Of a stretch of 64,000 nt of DNA, positions 11,906 to 25,402 are shown piece after piece (the first letter of the stretch is position 1; each line of letters begins with the position of its first letter). Source of the DNA: Trifolium pratense (lineage: Eukaryota; Streptophyta; Magnoliopsida; Fabales; Fabaceae); the NCBI RefSeq assembly GCF_020283565.1, contig NC_060061.1:33517362-33581361 (forward strand), read 5' to 3'. The translations under genes were made by a program, and so were the position numbers. The notes beneath the pieces were generated by a model. The model saw nothing but the letters and a program-made list of their open reading frames with translations, was not told the origin of the DNA and did no database searches.

Positions 11906-14900
11906 ATGGATAGGTATCAGAGGGTAGAGAAGCCCAAAGCAGATGCTCCAATTAACGAAAATGAGATCCGCATTACTACTCAAGGAAGAATGAGAAACTA
12001 TATCACTTATGCTACCACTCTCTTTCAAGTTAGTAAATAGTACTTAATTAAACCATTCTTATTAGATAATTACATTCTAATTAAATTTGAAGTAGGTTGG
12101 ATAGATAGGATTAATGCCTAACTGAAAATTGTGTTTCAGATTTTTTGAGAAATTGTGTTTCAGATTTTTAGTAGTACCAAACTTTGTTCTACTGTATGTT
12201 TATGTAATGTAATGTAATACAGTGTGTAACTTTTAAGATTTGAGTATTAATAACTTGTTAATTTTTAGTGTGCTGTTCATGAATAAATTCTCATAAGATA
12301 AGGAACTAGTACTCAGAATGGAGTATATAGGAAAGTTCACGCTGCATATAGAGAAAACAAGTTGATTGAAATGTAGTGTCATCGGAAATGCAATAAAACC
12401 ATAAACCTAGAAAAGAGAAGGTCATACAAGTCATAGTGTCATCCACGAGTAAACCGAGTCCAAGATAGACAGACAGAGTGAATGTATATTTGAATGTGAA
12501 AACTGAAAACTGATTGCCAGAGTGATAGAATGTAGGTTTGGAGAGGACAATCATTCCCTGCCAGAGTGAAGGTATATTCAAATGCAAGTTTTATGTGGGG
12601 GGGGAGATATTCCTTCTCGACAAATTCCCTTATGTTGAATGCTATTGGGCCAAATGGATAATGTGGCGAGTGGCTCGCAATGAACCCATGATAGGATTTG
12701 ATACAATCTTAATTTTTAGGCCCAACTGCAAAGTCAACTCCACAAAACCAACTTATTAAACACTATCTCACCATTTGCACTTCCTTATTTTCGCTTTAGC
12801 CAACTCTGGTTTTTTGTTTTTACTAGGTTAGTTTTTACTTTATCATTTTACATGAGTTTTTGCTGTTTTCAGGACTTTTCTCTTTTATTTTGTTTGGTGT
12901 GATACATGCATGCAAGTATCAATTTATCTCTAATCAACTAATATATTTTTTCAATTTTTGCTTGACTTTCAATATTTACCTACATGTGTTTTCTGTAGGA
13001 GAAAGGATCTGATGAAATTGTTGTCAAAGCAATGGGACGTGCAATAAATAAGACCGTAATGATTACTGAACTAATAAAAGTGAGGGGTCGATATCTCTAG
13101 CAGTAAATTGGTTGGCTTTTTGTTGTTGTTGGTTTCACTGTTGTGACTGCTCTTTCTACTTGTTTCAGAGAAGGATTGTTGGTCTGCATCAGAACACTCA
13201 AATTGGATCAACTGATATAACTGACACATGGGAACCACTAGAAGAAGGCCTTCTTCCGTATGGCTTATTTTTTCCTCTATACTACCTTGTCAAACAATTT
13301 ATGTGCATGGGTGTGATTGTTTTCTTTTTGTGTTTTACTTGCTCAGTTTGGAGACTACTCGTCATGTTTCAATGATCACAATTACCTTGTCAAAGAAACA
13401 GCTGGATACATCCTCCACAGGGTAAGAACTTTCATGATATTGTATGGCATCTTATCTTTAAATCATGTTGATACGTGCTTTATCTTTTATGGGCTTAGTT
13501 ATTTTTGAAGCAAACTCTTTTGGCACTAATTAATATTAGCTTAATCATATTAAGGGTCTTGCCGACATGTTCCCTAAGTTAGGGCACATGTTAAGGAACC
13601 CCAAGTAGAAATTTTACTTTGAAAAAAACAATAGTTTGACTTTTAAAAGTTGAATGCACGTGTTAGCATTTGCCTTATATTAAAGCATTCATGGTGTTTT
13701 TTTTTTTTCCTGAACTAAATGTATCATTTTATCTTTCTATGGATGTCCAGAACAATTTTTACTATTTATAGTTACAAGATTTATATTAGCTTGATGAATC
13801 GGAAATGAGAAAGGACCAAGGTTTTAATGAAGCACATATGAATCAATTATGTAAAATATACTCGTGATGTTTTAGCTTTCTTATATCAAACACAATTTCC
13901 AAGCTTCTAAAAAAATAGAGATTTTTCTTAAATTTTTATCCCTTAAATCCCCCTTTGTCTATTTAAATTCCCGACCAATCGTGTTATTTTAGAAAAAAGT
14001 TTCGTATGTATAGGTTCACTAAGATTTATTTGCATGTTTCCTTTGGCATTCGACTTTTAATTGTACTTGGTTTTTCAAAAGCAACATCAAGTACGACTGA
14101 ACATATTAGACCTCTGCTCAAGTACGACTGAACATATTAGACCTCTGACTTTAAGCAGTGCGACAAATACTATGTTAATCGTGCCTTTGTACTTATGATT
14201 ATCTGACTTTGATGTAAACTGATGGAAGGAAGGGCTTGATTTCTTTAGCTTATTAGTTTACAATTTTACACTTTTAATTATTTGCTTGAGTCTTACTAAT
14301 GCATGGGTTCAACTAAATATTAAACTGTTATCTCTAATTAGTTGCAGTCATGATTTACAGATGTGGTTGTCTTTCGCACTATGTTTTAAAATTCCATTTT
14401 TTTTGTTTTGATTTTTAACTGTATTATCTGTCGGCTAGATCTAAGTTGTTTTTCCTCATGCAGATATCAACCTCCTATTCCAGTTGATCAAGTAAAACCT
14501 CTAAATGAATATGAAGACGAAGGAGGTTAATTAATAGTCTTTTCTTTTGATATTTCAAACTAGTGAACACTTCTTATTATGCATGCTTAGTTGTTGAATA
14601 TAACTTTGAAACAGAAGGCTCACCAAGAATGCGAGGAAGGGGGCGAGGTCGTGGAAGGGGCAGGGGTAGAGGCAGAGGTATTGCTGCGTCTTTTGTTTTG
14701 CTTATTTAACTGTAATTAGGTGCAGTGTGGATTATAGAATTATCATAAATGCTTTCTCTTGTATTTAACATAAAAAATTATCTGATTTCTACACAATTTA
14801 TTCTTTATGGTTTCTTTTAAAAATAAAAAATGATCTTATTTCTACACAATTTATTCTTTGTAGGAATGTACAATAATGGGGGTATGGAATATGGTGATGG

Positions 14901-15417
14901 TGGACGTGGCTATGGTGACAGAGGCCGTGGCCGTGCATGGGGTCGTGCGTTCCGGGGACGAGGACGGGGATATGGTGCCCAACCAGTTGGGTATTACGAC
15001 AATGGTGAATATGATGCACCACCTGCCCCACGTGGTAAGCATTTGAGTCCACCAATTTCAGGTTTCCGGATATAAATAAGTTGTGATGTATAAAGTATTA
15101 TCAAATGAAGTTTGATCAATACCAGTTGTGTGCTGTCATACAGAACAAATTTGTTTATTTTAGTCCAGTCAAATATTTTGCTGTGTGCTATTTGCATTAC
15201 GCGATGCTTCCTATTAAATCAAGCCCCATAAGAAAATTACTTAATTTGAACTTGCCAATTTTTACTCTTGTTGTCGTGTTACCTTCTTGTCTTGGCATTT
15301 GAAAATTATTTAAGGATGCCTGTACTAATTTTTGTTTGATGATGTGCAGGCCGAGGTCGTGGAAGGGGAAGGGGCTTCGGGCGTGGTCGTGATGCAGGCC
15401 GTGGTCCAGCTGCTTGA
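11906..15417 (+). CDS. Alba DNA/RNA-binding protein with C-terminal RGG tail, copy C
   Basis: There are eight coding exons: 11906-12028, 12999-13079, 13169-13257, 13347-13421, 14464-14525, 14615-14677, 14864-15034 and 15350-15417. Together they make 732 nt, or 243 aa plus TGA. Exons 1-6 have exactly the lengths of copy B. Exon 7 is 12 bp shorter (the DGW segment is missing) and exon 8 is 6 bp longer, like copy A. The Alba segment differs by only a few residues (for example ADAPINENE, IVVKAMGRA, KKQLDTSSTG, PPIPVDQ). Intron 4 is about 1 kb here and 0.3 kb in copy B. The tail is RGRGRGRGFGRGRDAGRGPAA. The intact frame and conservative changes suggest both copies remain under selection. Confidence 0.92.
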
Positions 15418-15829
15418 TCACCCGAGTGTTGGTTGTCATGTATATGTTCAGTTAGAAGAGGGTTGCCTCTCTCTGCTTAGTTATTTGTTAGCTGTTAACT
15501 TGGTATTATTTGAAGCGTTCAATGTTGCAACCATGTTACTGCAGTTCTGTTCATCATAATTTTAAGTTAGGCAGGTTGAGTTAGGTATTGTTTAGACTTT
15601 GAAAAAAAGTCAAAAGTATTCCAAATTTTCAAATAGAAATTATTGCAGTAAGTTTTTCTAAGTTTTCTTTGTAGTTGACGACGTTTCATTTATGTACTAT
15701 AAATTTTGGGCAGGATTCACGACGTCATATAGTACTATTTTTCTCTCTTACAAAACTGAGCATTTCTGTACTTTAAGATCAGTTTGGCTCAGTCAAGTCA
15801 AGGGAAGGGAATCATATATTTCTATGTCA

Positions 15830-16800
15830 CTTATGCTTTGATTGGTTGTAAAAATAAAAAGAGAAGAGAGAAAGAGGTGAGAGAGAGTATGAAAAGAAAG
15901 AAAAATAAGAGAAATAGAGTAGATTTAATATATTGTTTGGTATAAGAGAAAGAGAGAAGAAATAGGAATGAAAGAAGAGACTTCTTTCATATTTCTTTTG
16001 TTTGGTTGAATAGAGAATGAAAAGAGAGAAATGTAATTGAGTTCAAAAAGACAAAAATATCCTTAACCAAAAAACAAATATTATGGTTGTAATAAAATTA
16101 TTATTTTTTAATAATAATTGAAATTATTTCTCCTTTATATTGTTTAAGTTTAACCACCAGTTACCCATTGATTAATAAATTAATAAATCAATTTTACGGA
16201 TTAATTATTATTTTTTATAATTTAATAATTTAATAAATCAACTCCCCACCCTCACTATCTTTCTTTGTCCACCAACGCTTCTAGTTTCTTCTTGCATCTC
16301 CCATGGTAACACCGAACTCATTGAGCTTGACCCTATAATAACAACATCACCATTTGTAAAAGAAAATCATCTCCCAAACCAGATCCAAGTATTGCTTGAG
16401 TTAGAATGTTGGATTCCTTGTTTTTTGTCTTCTCATATTGCAGTTGTAGCTCAATCGGAGCTTTTCAATTTTGTTTTTTACGTTTCTCGTTCATAGCTTG
16501 CTAGGGGTTTTATAACTGGTAAAAATGGCTTGTTATGTCAAATAAGTGGTCTTCGTTGTGTTCCAGTGCATACATGGAGAGAAGACAGGGGCAAAAATGG
16601 AAAGCTGTAAAAATGAACGGTTTCTCTCTCGTTTCTTCGCACATATGAGAAGATTGAAATATTAGTGGGTCCCATGGCTTGATCCTTCTCTCTTCGATAA
16701 TTCTCTGATAAACCAAACAGATGAAATTCCCACTTTCTCCTCTATTTCTCTCTCACTTGTTTCTCTCGTCTGAAAATCACCTCAACCAAACACACTTTTA
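15830..16800. mobile_element. Possible MITE with long purine/pyrimidine arms
   Basis: The left end (GCTTTGATTGGTTGTAAA, then an AG-rich AGAGAGAAAGAGGTGAGAG stretch) is mirrored by the right end (a CT-rich segment, then CACCTCAACCAAACACAC). This is an inverted arrangement typical of decayed foldback or MITE elements. No exact target duplication was found and the boundaries are approximate. No coding frame is supported. Confidence 0.3.
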
Positions 16801-17324
16801 GAGTTGGTTCGGTTCAAAAGAGGGAATGAAAAGGGGAGAGGAGAGGAGACAATGATTTTTTTTTTTAATTATTATTTGTAAGAGGTGAGAGATTTTTTTT
16901 AATTATTTTGTCCGCAGGGAAAAGAGTCATTCTTTAAAGCTAATTTACATTTGTATTTTCATAATTTCGTAAACACAAATCAAACCATCTATTAACGAGT
17001 TATCATCATTTTGTAAAATTTACACTATGATATCCAACATGTACTACTTTTGAATGAAAAGTTCCAAACAAATAAATAAAAACAATGATGTACCAAGAGA
17101 AGAATACAGCTATTTGATAAAAAAAAAAATTACAAAAAAAGGAATACTATCAAAGAAGATAAAAATGAAATGATGTCACAAATAAAAAGAAAATAGGAAA
17201 AGTCACATTAAAAGCAAAAATAAAGAATAAAGTCAATTATAACAACATCAAAGCAAAAATAATAGGAAAATGTTAGTGCTGAGACCAATGGAAAAAGAAA
17301 ACAAAAGAAGAAGCTCACAAGCAA
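16801..17324. other. Intergenic, A-rich
   Basis: No gene or bounded element was seen. Base composition is strongly A-rich on the plus strand, with several poly-A runs. It lies directly 5' of the LINE relic. Confidence 0.4.
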
Positions 17325-18196
<872 letters not shown>

Positions 18197-18452
18197 TGTA
18201 ACGACCCAATTTTCGTATTATTATTTTTATGTGTTAAAATATTTTATTTAACGTGGCATTTTAATTAAGTTAATAACTAGAGTTATTTATCGAGTACTTT
18301 AGTTATTAAGCGATAGTGAGAGTTAGTGTGTTATTGGGCCAAGCCAATTGGGCTTGAGGCCCAATGGGCCTTGTGTGAGGTGAGGGTGGCGCCATATGGC
18401 ATGAAGCAAGGGAGAGAACATTTCATTTTCTCATAACTTTGTGTTCTTGAGA

Positions 18453-19525
18453 GAGTAAACAGTCACTTTGGTCCCCGAAAGTGGTACTCGCTGTCATATT
18501 AGTCCCTGAATCATCAAAAAACATTTAAAACTCCCTGAATGTAACTTCCGTTAGTCAAAATAGTCCCCGACGTCAAGTTTTAGCAAAGAACTGTTTGATA
18601 GTGCTGACGTGGACAATTTGTTGACTTTGTTGACCAATACGTGTCACTTTTCTTTAAAATTTGATGCCACGTAGGCAGGGACCATATTGAAGGAAAAATT
18701 GAACAAAAAGGAAGATGAACATCGAGGGACTAAATTGACAAAGAAAAAATCACCCCCAAATATAAAGTGGGAATCCAAAATCTTCTTCCTCTTCTGTTTC
18801 ACCAAAAAAAAATCTTCTTCCTCTTCTCATGGCCATGTTCTTCTTATTCTCATTGAAGTTTTATCAATCATAATCTTTATAACCATTTTTGAAAACCTTG
18901 AAAGATGAAAGGGGGAGGTAAAGTGGGAATCCAAAATCATCTACATACATTATTTGACTATTTGATTTGGTTTTGAAATCCTTAGTAATTAAGAATATCG
19001 AAAAATCCACTCAAATTTGTTTGAACATATCTGGATAGTTGTTTATGAAGAAGTTAGATAGTTTTTGAAAAAGTTGAGATGAATAAGTTAATTTCAATTT
19101 ATGTTAGAGGTTGCTTTATGATTATGGAGAGATTATGATTGATAAAATTTCAATGAGAATAGGAAGAAGATGGAGATGGGAAAAGGAAGAAGATGAAGAT
19201 TGATTTAGGGTTTTATATTTGGGGGTGATTTTCTCTTTTAGTCACTTTAGTCCCTCAATGTTCATCTTTCTTTTTGTCCTATTTTGCGTTCAATATGGTC
19301 CCCGCTTACGTGGCATCAAATTTTAAAGAAAGTGACATGTATTGGTCAATGAAGTCAACAAATCGTCCACGTCAGCACATCAAACGGTTCTTTGCTAAAA
19401 ATTTACGTCAGAGACTATTCTGACTAGCGAAAATTACATTCAGGGATCTTAAAATGTTTTTTGATGATTCAGGGACTACTACGACAGCGAGTGCCACTTT
19501 CAGGGACCAAACTGACTGTTTGCTC
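18453..19525. mobile_element. Mutator-like foldback MITE nested in the 5' LTR
   Basis: This 1073-bp insert is present in the 5' LTR and absent from the 3' LTR, so its ends are exact. It is flanked by direct duplications GTTCTTGAGA (18443-18452 and 19526-19535), 10 bp, within the 8-11 bp range of Mutator-like elements. The termini are GAGTAAACAGTCA and TGACTGTTTGCTC. The arms are inverted repeats of about 400-440 bp (about 18453-18890 and 19117-19525) around a loop of about 230 bp. No transposase is present, so it is non-autonomous. It inserted after the LTR element. Confidence 0.88.
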
Positions 19526-20269
19526 GTTCTTGAGAGGAGAAGAGGAGAGCTTGGGAGCTAGAGCAAGGGGAGAGCTAGGGATTCGAGATCTTCGTCGTGT
19601 TTTCTTCGAATCCAGGTAAGAGAGTAGATTTCATATTCGTGGGTGACTCGAGGAAGGGGAGAATGTCGATTTCTCCTCACCCGAACTTCCTCCACCCCAT
19701 TTTCGTTTTAGATTGGAATGGATTTTCTTGATGGAAATCGTTCCTAAGGTTCTTAATATGTTTAACATGCTTATAACATGATTAATGAACGGAAATAATG
19801 GTTAAAACGAGCTTTCTAATGGATTAAACTCAAGAACTTTGTGTTCTTGAGAGTTTTGATGAAAAAGTGTCAATCTTTACTTTTTCGATGTTTATGGTGT
19901 AGATCTGAGAAATGAACCGTCCTTTTGTGTTTAGTTATGTTTGTTTTGCTTGAATACAAACTCTATTGGGGTTTATAACATGAAAAATGGTTTATGTGAG
20001 AGTCTTGAGAGTTTAGAGTTTGAAATGAGAAATGTAGAAAATTGTTATCTATGAAGTCTGAACCTTTACGTGCATTTTTGACCTCTTTTCGTTGTGAACT
20101 GGTTTTAGTGGCCAACATAAAAGTTGTAGCCCTGTTTGTTAGCTTTCCAACGAGTATATGTGCGTCTCCATTGGACTTTCGTAGCCCAAGTTATGATCGT
20201 TGCAATGAGAGGCTGTCCAATAATTTCCGCCTGAAACGGCAGAGCAGTGAGCAGCCAGCCTTTCAGATG

Positions 20270-20355
20270 TTTTTCCGCCCCAGGCGTAAACATTTCCGCC
20301 TCAGGCGTAAAGTTCCGCCCCAGGCGTAAATATTTCCGCCCCGGGCGTAAATACT
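20270..20355 (+). repeat. CCGCC-GGCG palindromic repeat array in the LTR
   Basis: There are four units of the type TTCCGCCCCAGGCGTAAA, each with CCGCC and GGCG facing each other across CYCRG or CCGG. A related TTTCCGCCTGAAACGGC lies just upstream. The array is duplicated in the 3' LTR at 25269-25354. Such GC islands in an AT-rich LTR may be regulatory; function is inferred. Confidence 0.75.
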
Positions 20356-21664
20356 GCAGTTTTCACCAATTTTTCATCTGCTGTCTTCCTTTGCATGTAT
20401 TTTCGATCAGTGGCTGATTCTTACATGATTGTTGATGATTGTTGATGCTTGTTGATGCTTGTTGATGAAGAATGATGTGTTGATGAATTGTTGATTATAT
20501 TTGTGAATTATAATTGTTGTTGATTGTTGATGATGTTTGTTTAAATATCAAAGAAGTATATTAAGGTGTTAATCAACTTAATAAAGAAGGATATTAGAGT
20601 ATGTTATTCTAATAAAGAAGTATATCGAATTATGTTATTCGATAAAGACGGATATTAAGGTATTGATTATCTTAATAAAGACGGACGTTGGATAGTGTTC
20701 CACGTTATTGTTGACGGGCTATATGCCAAAATTGTTGATGAATATATTCATGAGTTTTGAGTGCATGCATCATGAATATTTAGGGATATTGGCTTGTCCA
20801 ATAAAGAAGGATATCGAACTATATTTGTTTGATAAAGACGGATATCGGAGGTGAAATACTCTGATAAAGACGATGGTACCACATGCATTAGAGGTGTCTA
20901 GAGGACATAACATGAATGTGAAGCATTAGATTGCATTAGGGATTATGTGTGCATTTTATTATAAATGATGTATGACACATACTTGGTAAATGTTGATTGT
21001 TAATCCGTATGTGAGTAACAGAGTCCGTCATGACTATAAAATGAACAACGCAGGGTCCGTCATGACCATAATCTGAACAATGTATTTGTTGATGTTTTGG
21101 TATTGTCCGAGACGACGTGAAACTATATGTTTGGTATATAATTGTAGATGATTGATTATGTGATAAATGAAGTAATATGCATGATATATGAATATGCATG
21201 AATGATGGTGATGTATATGTATAATGTATGATTATGCATGTTTTTATGAAGAAGTGTTTAAGTACAATTTACTTACACTTGTATTATTTTGAGTATGTTA
21301 TCTAACTCTCTTTTATGTGTTATGTGCTGGACCGTTGGGGGTCCAGATTTTACAGGATTTTGTGGTATTCGATGTCGAGTCGTCGGTGAAGCTCCGCTCT
21401 GATTGTGACACGGGAAAGGGTTTTATATTGTATATAAAGTCTATTGTCTAGGTTGTTTTGTATAATCAATAAATACATTAGTTGATTTAACATTTGTATA
21501 AACAAGTATTTTTACTAATTAACTACATTAGTATTATTTTGATTGAAGAATGTAATACTCGAACCACAACTTTTATAATATCGAACATTACTTTCCGTTG
21601 CGTATTTTGAAAAAGATTTTTACTAAGGTAGAAATATATAAATAATGGGTTTGGGTGTTACAAT

Positions 21665-21676
21665 TGGTATCAGAGC
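21665..21676 (+). other. Primer binding site
   Basis: TGGTATCAGAGC lies two bases after the LTR end and is complementary to the 3' end of plant initiator tRNA-Met, the usual primer for many plant LTR retrotransposons. Confidence 0.9.
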
Positions 21677-24264
21677 AGGTCGTCTTCGGACTGTGTGGGT
21701 TATGTGTCGATCAGAGCAGGTCTGTGCAGTCAGACCAAGTGAGTATTGTGTGTCAGTCGCGTTTGTCTAACATTTTTGTTGTGATTGTTGATGCATGATT
21801 CTAATTGTGCTTTCAAGTCTATAATGATGTTATATGCTTGATGTTTTGGATTTTGTGGATTAGTGAGTCGAGAAAACGAGAGTTTAGTGAGCGTAAGTTC
21901 AAAACCGTAGCAGAGCACCCAGATTTTTGGATGTGCTCGCTAGGCGAAGAATGAACCTCGCTGAGTCTCGCTAAGTCTTGCTAAATCCTGTGAATGTTTT
22001 TGACTTGTCTCGCCGGGAGCTCGCTAGCTTTTGCTAAGCGAGGGAGCCAGACAAGAAATTTATTTTGTTGACGTCTTGTTCTGAGTTGATTGAATGTGAG
22101 TATGAATTATTGCTATGCAATGTTCATTTTTCTTGTGTTGTTTTGATTTCCTAACTTTGAGAAGTGAGGGAAGTATAGGTTACTTGAATGCTTGCATGAT
22201 TTTGTGTGAGTGTTTAGGTATTGTGGGTTAGGTTTTGTCCCTTGTATGCGACATGCGTGTAAACGATGTCGATACTAGTTTCTTCTTAGGAAGAATATGT
22301 TTAGAGACGATAGAACCGTTAGGTGTGAGCACCAGAAGTTATAGTGGAAGAGTGTAGGTGGGTTTGAGATAAGTGGGGGAGAAGGTTATATCCCTCCGAG
22401 ATGTTTCGAACGTGAGAAGATGAGATGAGTAGAGATGCTTTTGAAGCGGAATATTCAGGAAGTGGTGACGTTGTTCGAAGTGGAATGAATGGGAGCAACA
22501 AATTGTGAGAAACTATTAGAAGAGGAGTTGTCGGACCAAGTGTTTCGCCGTGAGGCGTTAGTGAGATTGGTTAAGTAAGATGAAGAGTATTCGAAATGAT
22601 TGGAAATCATGTGTTGCACTAAAAGTATGGAGGCGTGTTTGGTGGACCAAAGTTGAAGTACCTGTTTGATCGAAATGAGTCGAATATGAAGAAGAGGGAG
22701 TGATTGAGATTCTTGAGGAGGTGATGATTTTGAAGTAAGTTGTCATCCAAGTGGATCGGATGTTGTACCGGATTCTTGAGTAAGAAGCTTTATGTGAGTC
22801 GTGCATATGGTAGTAGGTTGAATTGGTTGAACAAGTCGGAGTTCTAAGTCTAGTATGCGAGGTGATTTCTAGAAGAGGTTTGAGAAGCTTAGAGAAAGAG
22901 ATGTGAAGATTAGTGAACCGTTGGTGTTAATTAATCGATGAAGGGAAGTAGGTTTTAAAGTAAATGCGAATGGAATTGAGAAATATCATAATAGGATTGG
23001 TATGTTTGTTGAATCGCTGGAAGTGAGGATTGTATGAGTAGTCGAGTTTATTCGAAGATGGAAGTAGGATAACAATTCGAAAGATTTTGTGAGAGGCTTG
23101 CCGAAGAAAGGGTAATTGGATTTGGATAATGACAGGGCAATTTGTGTCGAAGTTGAATGAGATCCTAGAAGTGGAGATGAAGCTAAAAGAGAGGTATTAT
23201 TTTTGAATGATGAAGAATAAAAAAAGTTATCCGTTGGAGAACGTGTTAAGAGTGAGTAAGTATTTGCTAAGGAATTTGGATTTGTGGAATGGAAGAGTCG
23301 GTAGAGACTAGTTTTGTTAGATGCATCGTGGATGTTGACGTAGTATGATCGTGATCGGTGACAATGAAGTAAAGGATTTTAAATTGTTTCATCATGGATG
23401 ATGGGACGGTAGTGATTTGGTGAATAAGAAACCGATGGGTGAATAAACAGAGAAGAGTATGCTTGTTGCAATGCAAGATGATGAGGAACATCGATAGATG
23501 GATTATGGGCGAATTGAAGATGTCGTTTGGAATCAACGAGATAAAAGTTATGATTGTTTGGAGAACCAATTTTAGGCAGTGGTCTAATTTGGAAGTAGCG
23601 AATTACTAAAAGATTAAGAAGTGGTATTGGAAATTGTTTGCGTTAAGGAATGCAAAGGTTGGTTAAGAGATTACTTGGGAATAGAGTAGTCGTATTGGAT
23701 TCGACTCAATGTGAGAAAAGGAATTTGACGGTTAGAGACGGTAGTTTTTAGCATGTGTCAATGAAGTTTGAGAATGTTGGTCATCAAGTGATTGTTGGAA
23801 TTGAACTATCAAGTGATAAGTTGGAATAAGATTCGAATATGAATAAGTGATGTAACACGGTTAAGTGATCCATGAGGGAATCAGAGACTTATAGGATTTG
23901 TGGAGTTATGGAGTTGTGGAAGTATCTTTCGGAGAGTGTTCGATTGGTTGTACCTGTTTTGGGGCAGAGTTGTGAGTACCGTAGAATGTGAGTCTGTGGA
24001 TGTTTCGTGCGAAGTTGACGTTTTAGCGGTTTGATAAGAATGGTTTATGCCGATATCATGATTGTTGACTATCTATCGACAAATTGAGGAACTGGCCGTC
24101 CTTGATCTCTTGTTGATAAATGGACAAAAATTGTGTTGGATGGGATAAACTAATTTTGTCAAACTTGGTAATGTGTAGCGTTTTGAGCGTTTTGTTGGAG
24201 GGTCGGATACAGGAGTTATCCGGAGTTGTTTTAGTAGCGTAATTTTCGAGGGCGAAAATCTTTT

Positions 24265-24278
24265 AAGTGGGGGAGAGT
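24265..24278 (+). other. Polypurine tract
   Basis: AAGTGGGGGAGAG lies immediately before the 3' LTR start (TGTAACGACCC at 24279). Its position and composition fit the plus-strand primer of reverse transcription. Confidence 0.8.
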
Positions 24279-25402
24279 TGTAACGACCCAATTTTCGTAT
24301 TATTATTTTTATGTGTTAAAATATTTTATTTAACGTGGCATTTTAATTAAGTTAATAACTAGAGTTATTTATCGAGTACTTTAGTTATTAAGCGATAGTG
24401 AGAGTTAGTGTGTTATTGGGCCAAGCCAATTGGGCTTGAGGCCCAATGGGCCTTGTGTGAGGTGAGGGTGGCGCCATATGGCATGAAGCAAGGGAGAGAA
24501 CATTTCATTTTCTCATAACTTTGTGTTCTTGAGAGGAGAAGAGGAGAGCTTGGGAGCTAGAGCAAGGGGAGAGCTAGGGATTCGAGATCTTCGTCGTGTT
24601 TTCTTCGAATCCAGGTAAGAGAGTAGATTTCATATTCGTGGGTGACTCGAGGAAGGGGAGAATGTCGATTTCTCCTCACCCGAACTTCCTCCACCCCATT
24701 TTCGTTTTAGATTGGAATGGATTTTCTTGATGGAAATCGTTCCTAAGGTTCTTAATATGTTTAACATGCTTATAACATGATTAATGAACGGAAATAATGG
24801 TTAAAACGAGCTTTCTAATGGATTAAACTCAAGAACTTTGTGTTCTTGAGAGTTTTGATGAAAAAGTGTCAATCTTTACTTTTTCGATGTTTATGGTGTA
24901 GATCTGAGAAATGAACCGTCCTTTTGTGTTTAGTTATGTTTGTTTTGCTTGAATACAAACTCTATTGGGGTTTATAACATGAAAAATGGTTTATGTGAGA
25001 GTCTTGAGAGTTTAGAGTTTGAAATGAGAAATGTAGAAAATTGTTATCTATGAAGTCTGAACCTTTACGTGCATTTTTGACCTCTTTTCGTTGTGAACTG
25101 GTTTTAGTGGCCAACATAAAAGTTGTAGCCCTGTTTGTTAGCTTTCCAACGAGTATATGTGCGTCTCCATTGGACTTTCGTAGCCCAAGTTATGATCGTT
25201 GCAATGAGAGGCTGTCCAATAATTTCCGCCTGAAACGGCAGAGCAGTGAGCAGCCAGCCTTTCAGATGTTTTTCCGCCCCAGGCGTAAACATTTCCGCCT
25301 CAGGCGTAAAGTTCCGCCCCAGGCGTAAATATTTCCGCCCCGGGCGTAAATACTGCAGTTTTCACCAATTTTTCATCTGCTGTCTTCCTTTGCATGTATT
25401 TT
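24279..25402 (+). mobile_element. 3' LTR of the Ty3-type element, truncated by the assembly gap
   Basis: It is colinear with 18197-18452 and then 19536-20403 of the 5' LTR. It lacks the foldback insertion, giving the empty-site allele. About 1.26 kb of LTR is missing in or beyond the gap, so the distal target duplication cannot be checked. Confidence 0.9.

Larger units (their letters stand above)
18197..21662 (+). mobile_element. 5' LTR of a Ty3-type retrotransposon, interrupted by a foldback element
   Basis: The LTR starts TGTAACGACCCAATTTTCG and ends GGGTGTTACA, followed two bases later by a PBS. Removing the 18453-19525 insert and its 10-bp duplication leaves about 2383 bp. The start is shared with 24279 and the two copies are colinear and appear identical by eye over the compared 1.1 kb, implying recent insertion. 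The LTR contains CCGCC/GGCG palindromic repeats (20270-20355), a TTGATG-rich tract (20425-20540) and imperfect repeats of AATAAAGACGGATAT (20565-20880). Confidence 0.9.
21663..24278 (+). mobile_element. Internal region of the Ty3-type element, no coding capacity
   Basis: The 2.6-kb interior has no open frame above about 100 aa and no recognisable gag, protease, reverse transcriptase or integrase. The last 40 bp (TTTTCGAGGGCGAAAATC, then TTTTAAGTGGGGGAGAG) match the 3' end and polypurine tract typical of plant chromovirus-type Ty3 elements. The element therefore looks like a non-autonomous derivative that used proteins of a relative. The purine-rich plus strand suggests decayed coding sequence. 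Confidence 0.75.

Noticed and set aside
20042..20329. 95-aa frame repeated identically at 25041, with an Arg-rich end
   Set aside because: It lies in both LTRs of the Ty3-type element. The Arg-rich end is just the CCGCC/GGCG repeat read in frame; no evidence of a gene.
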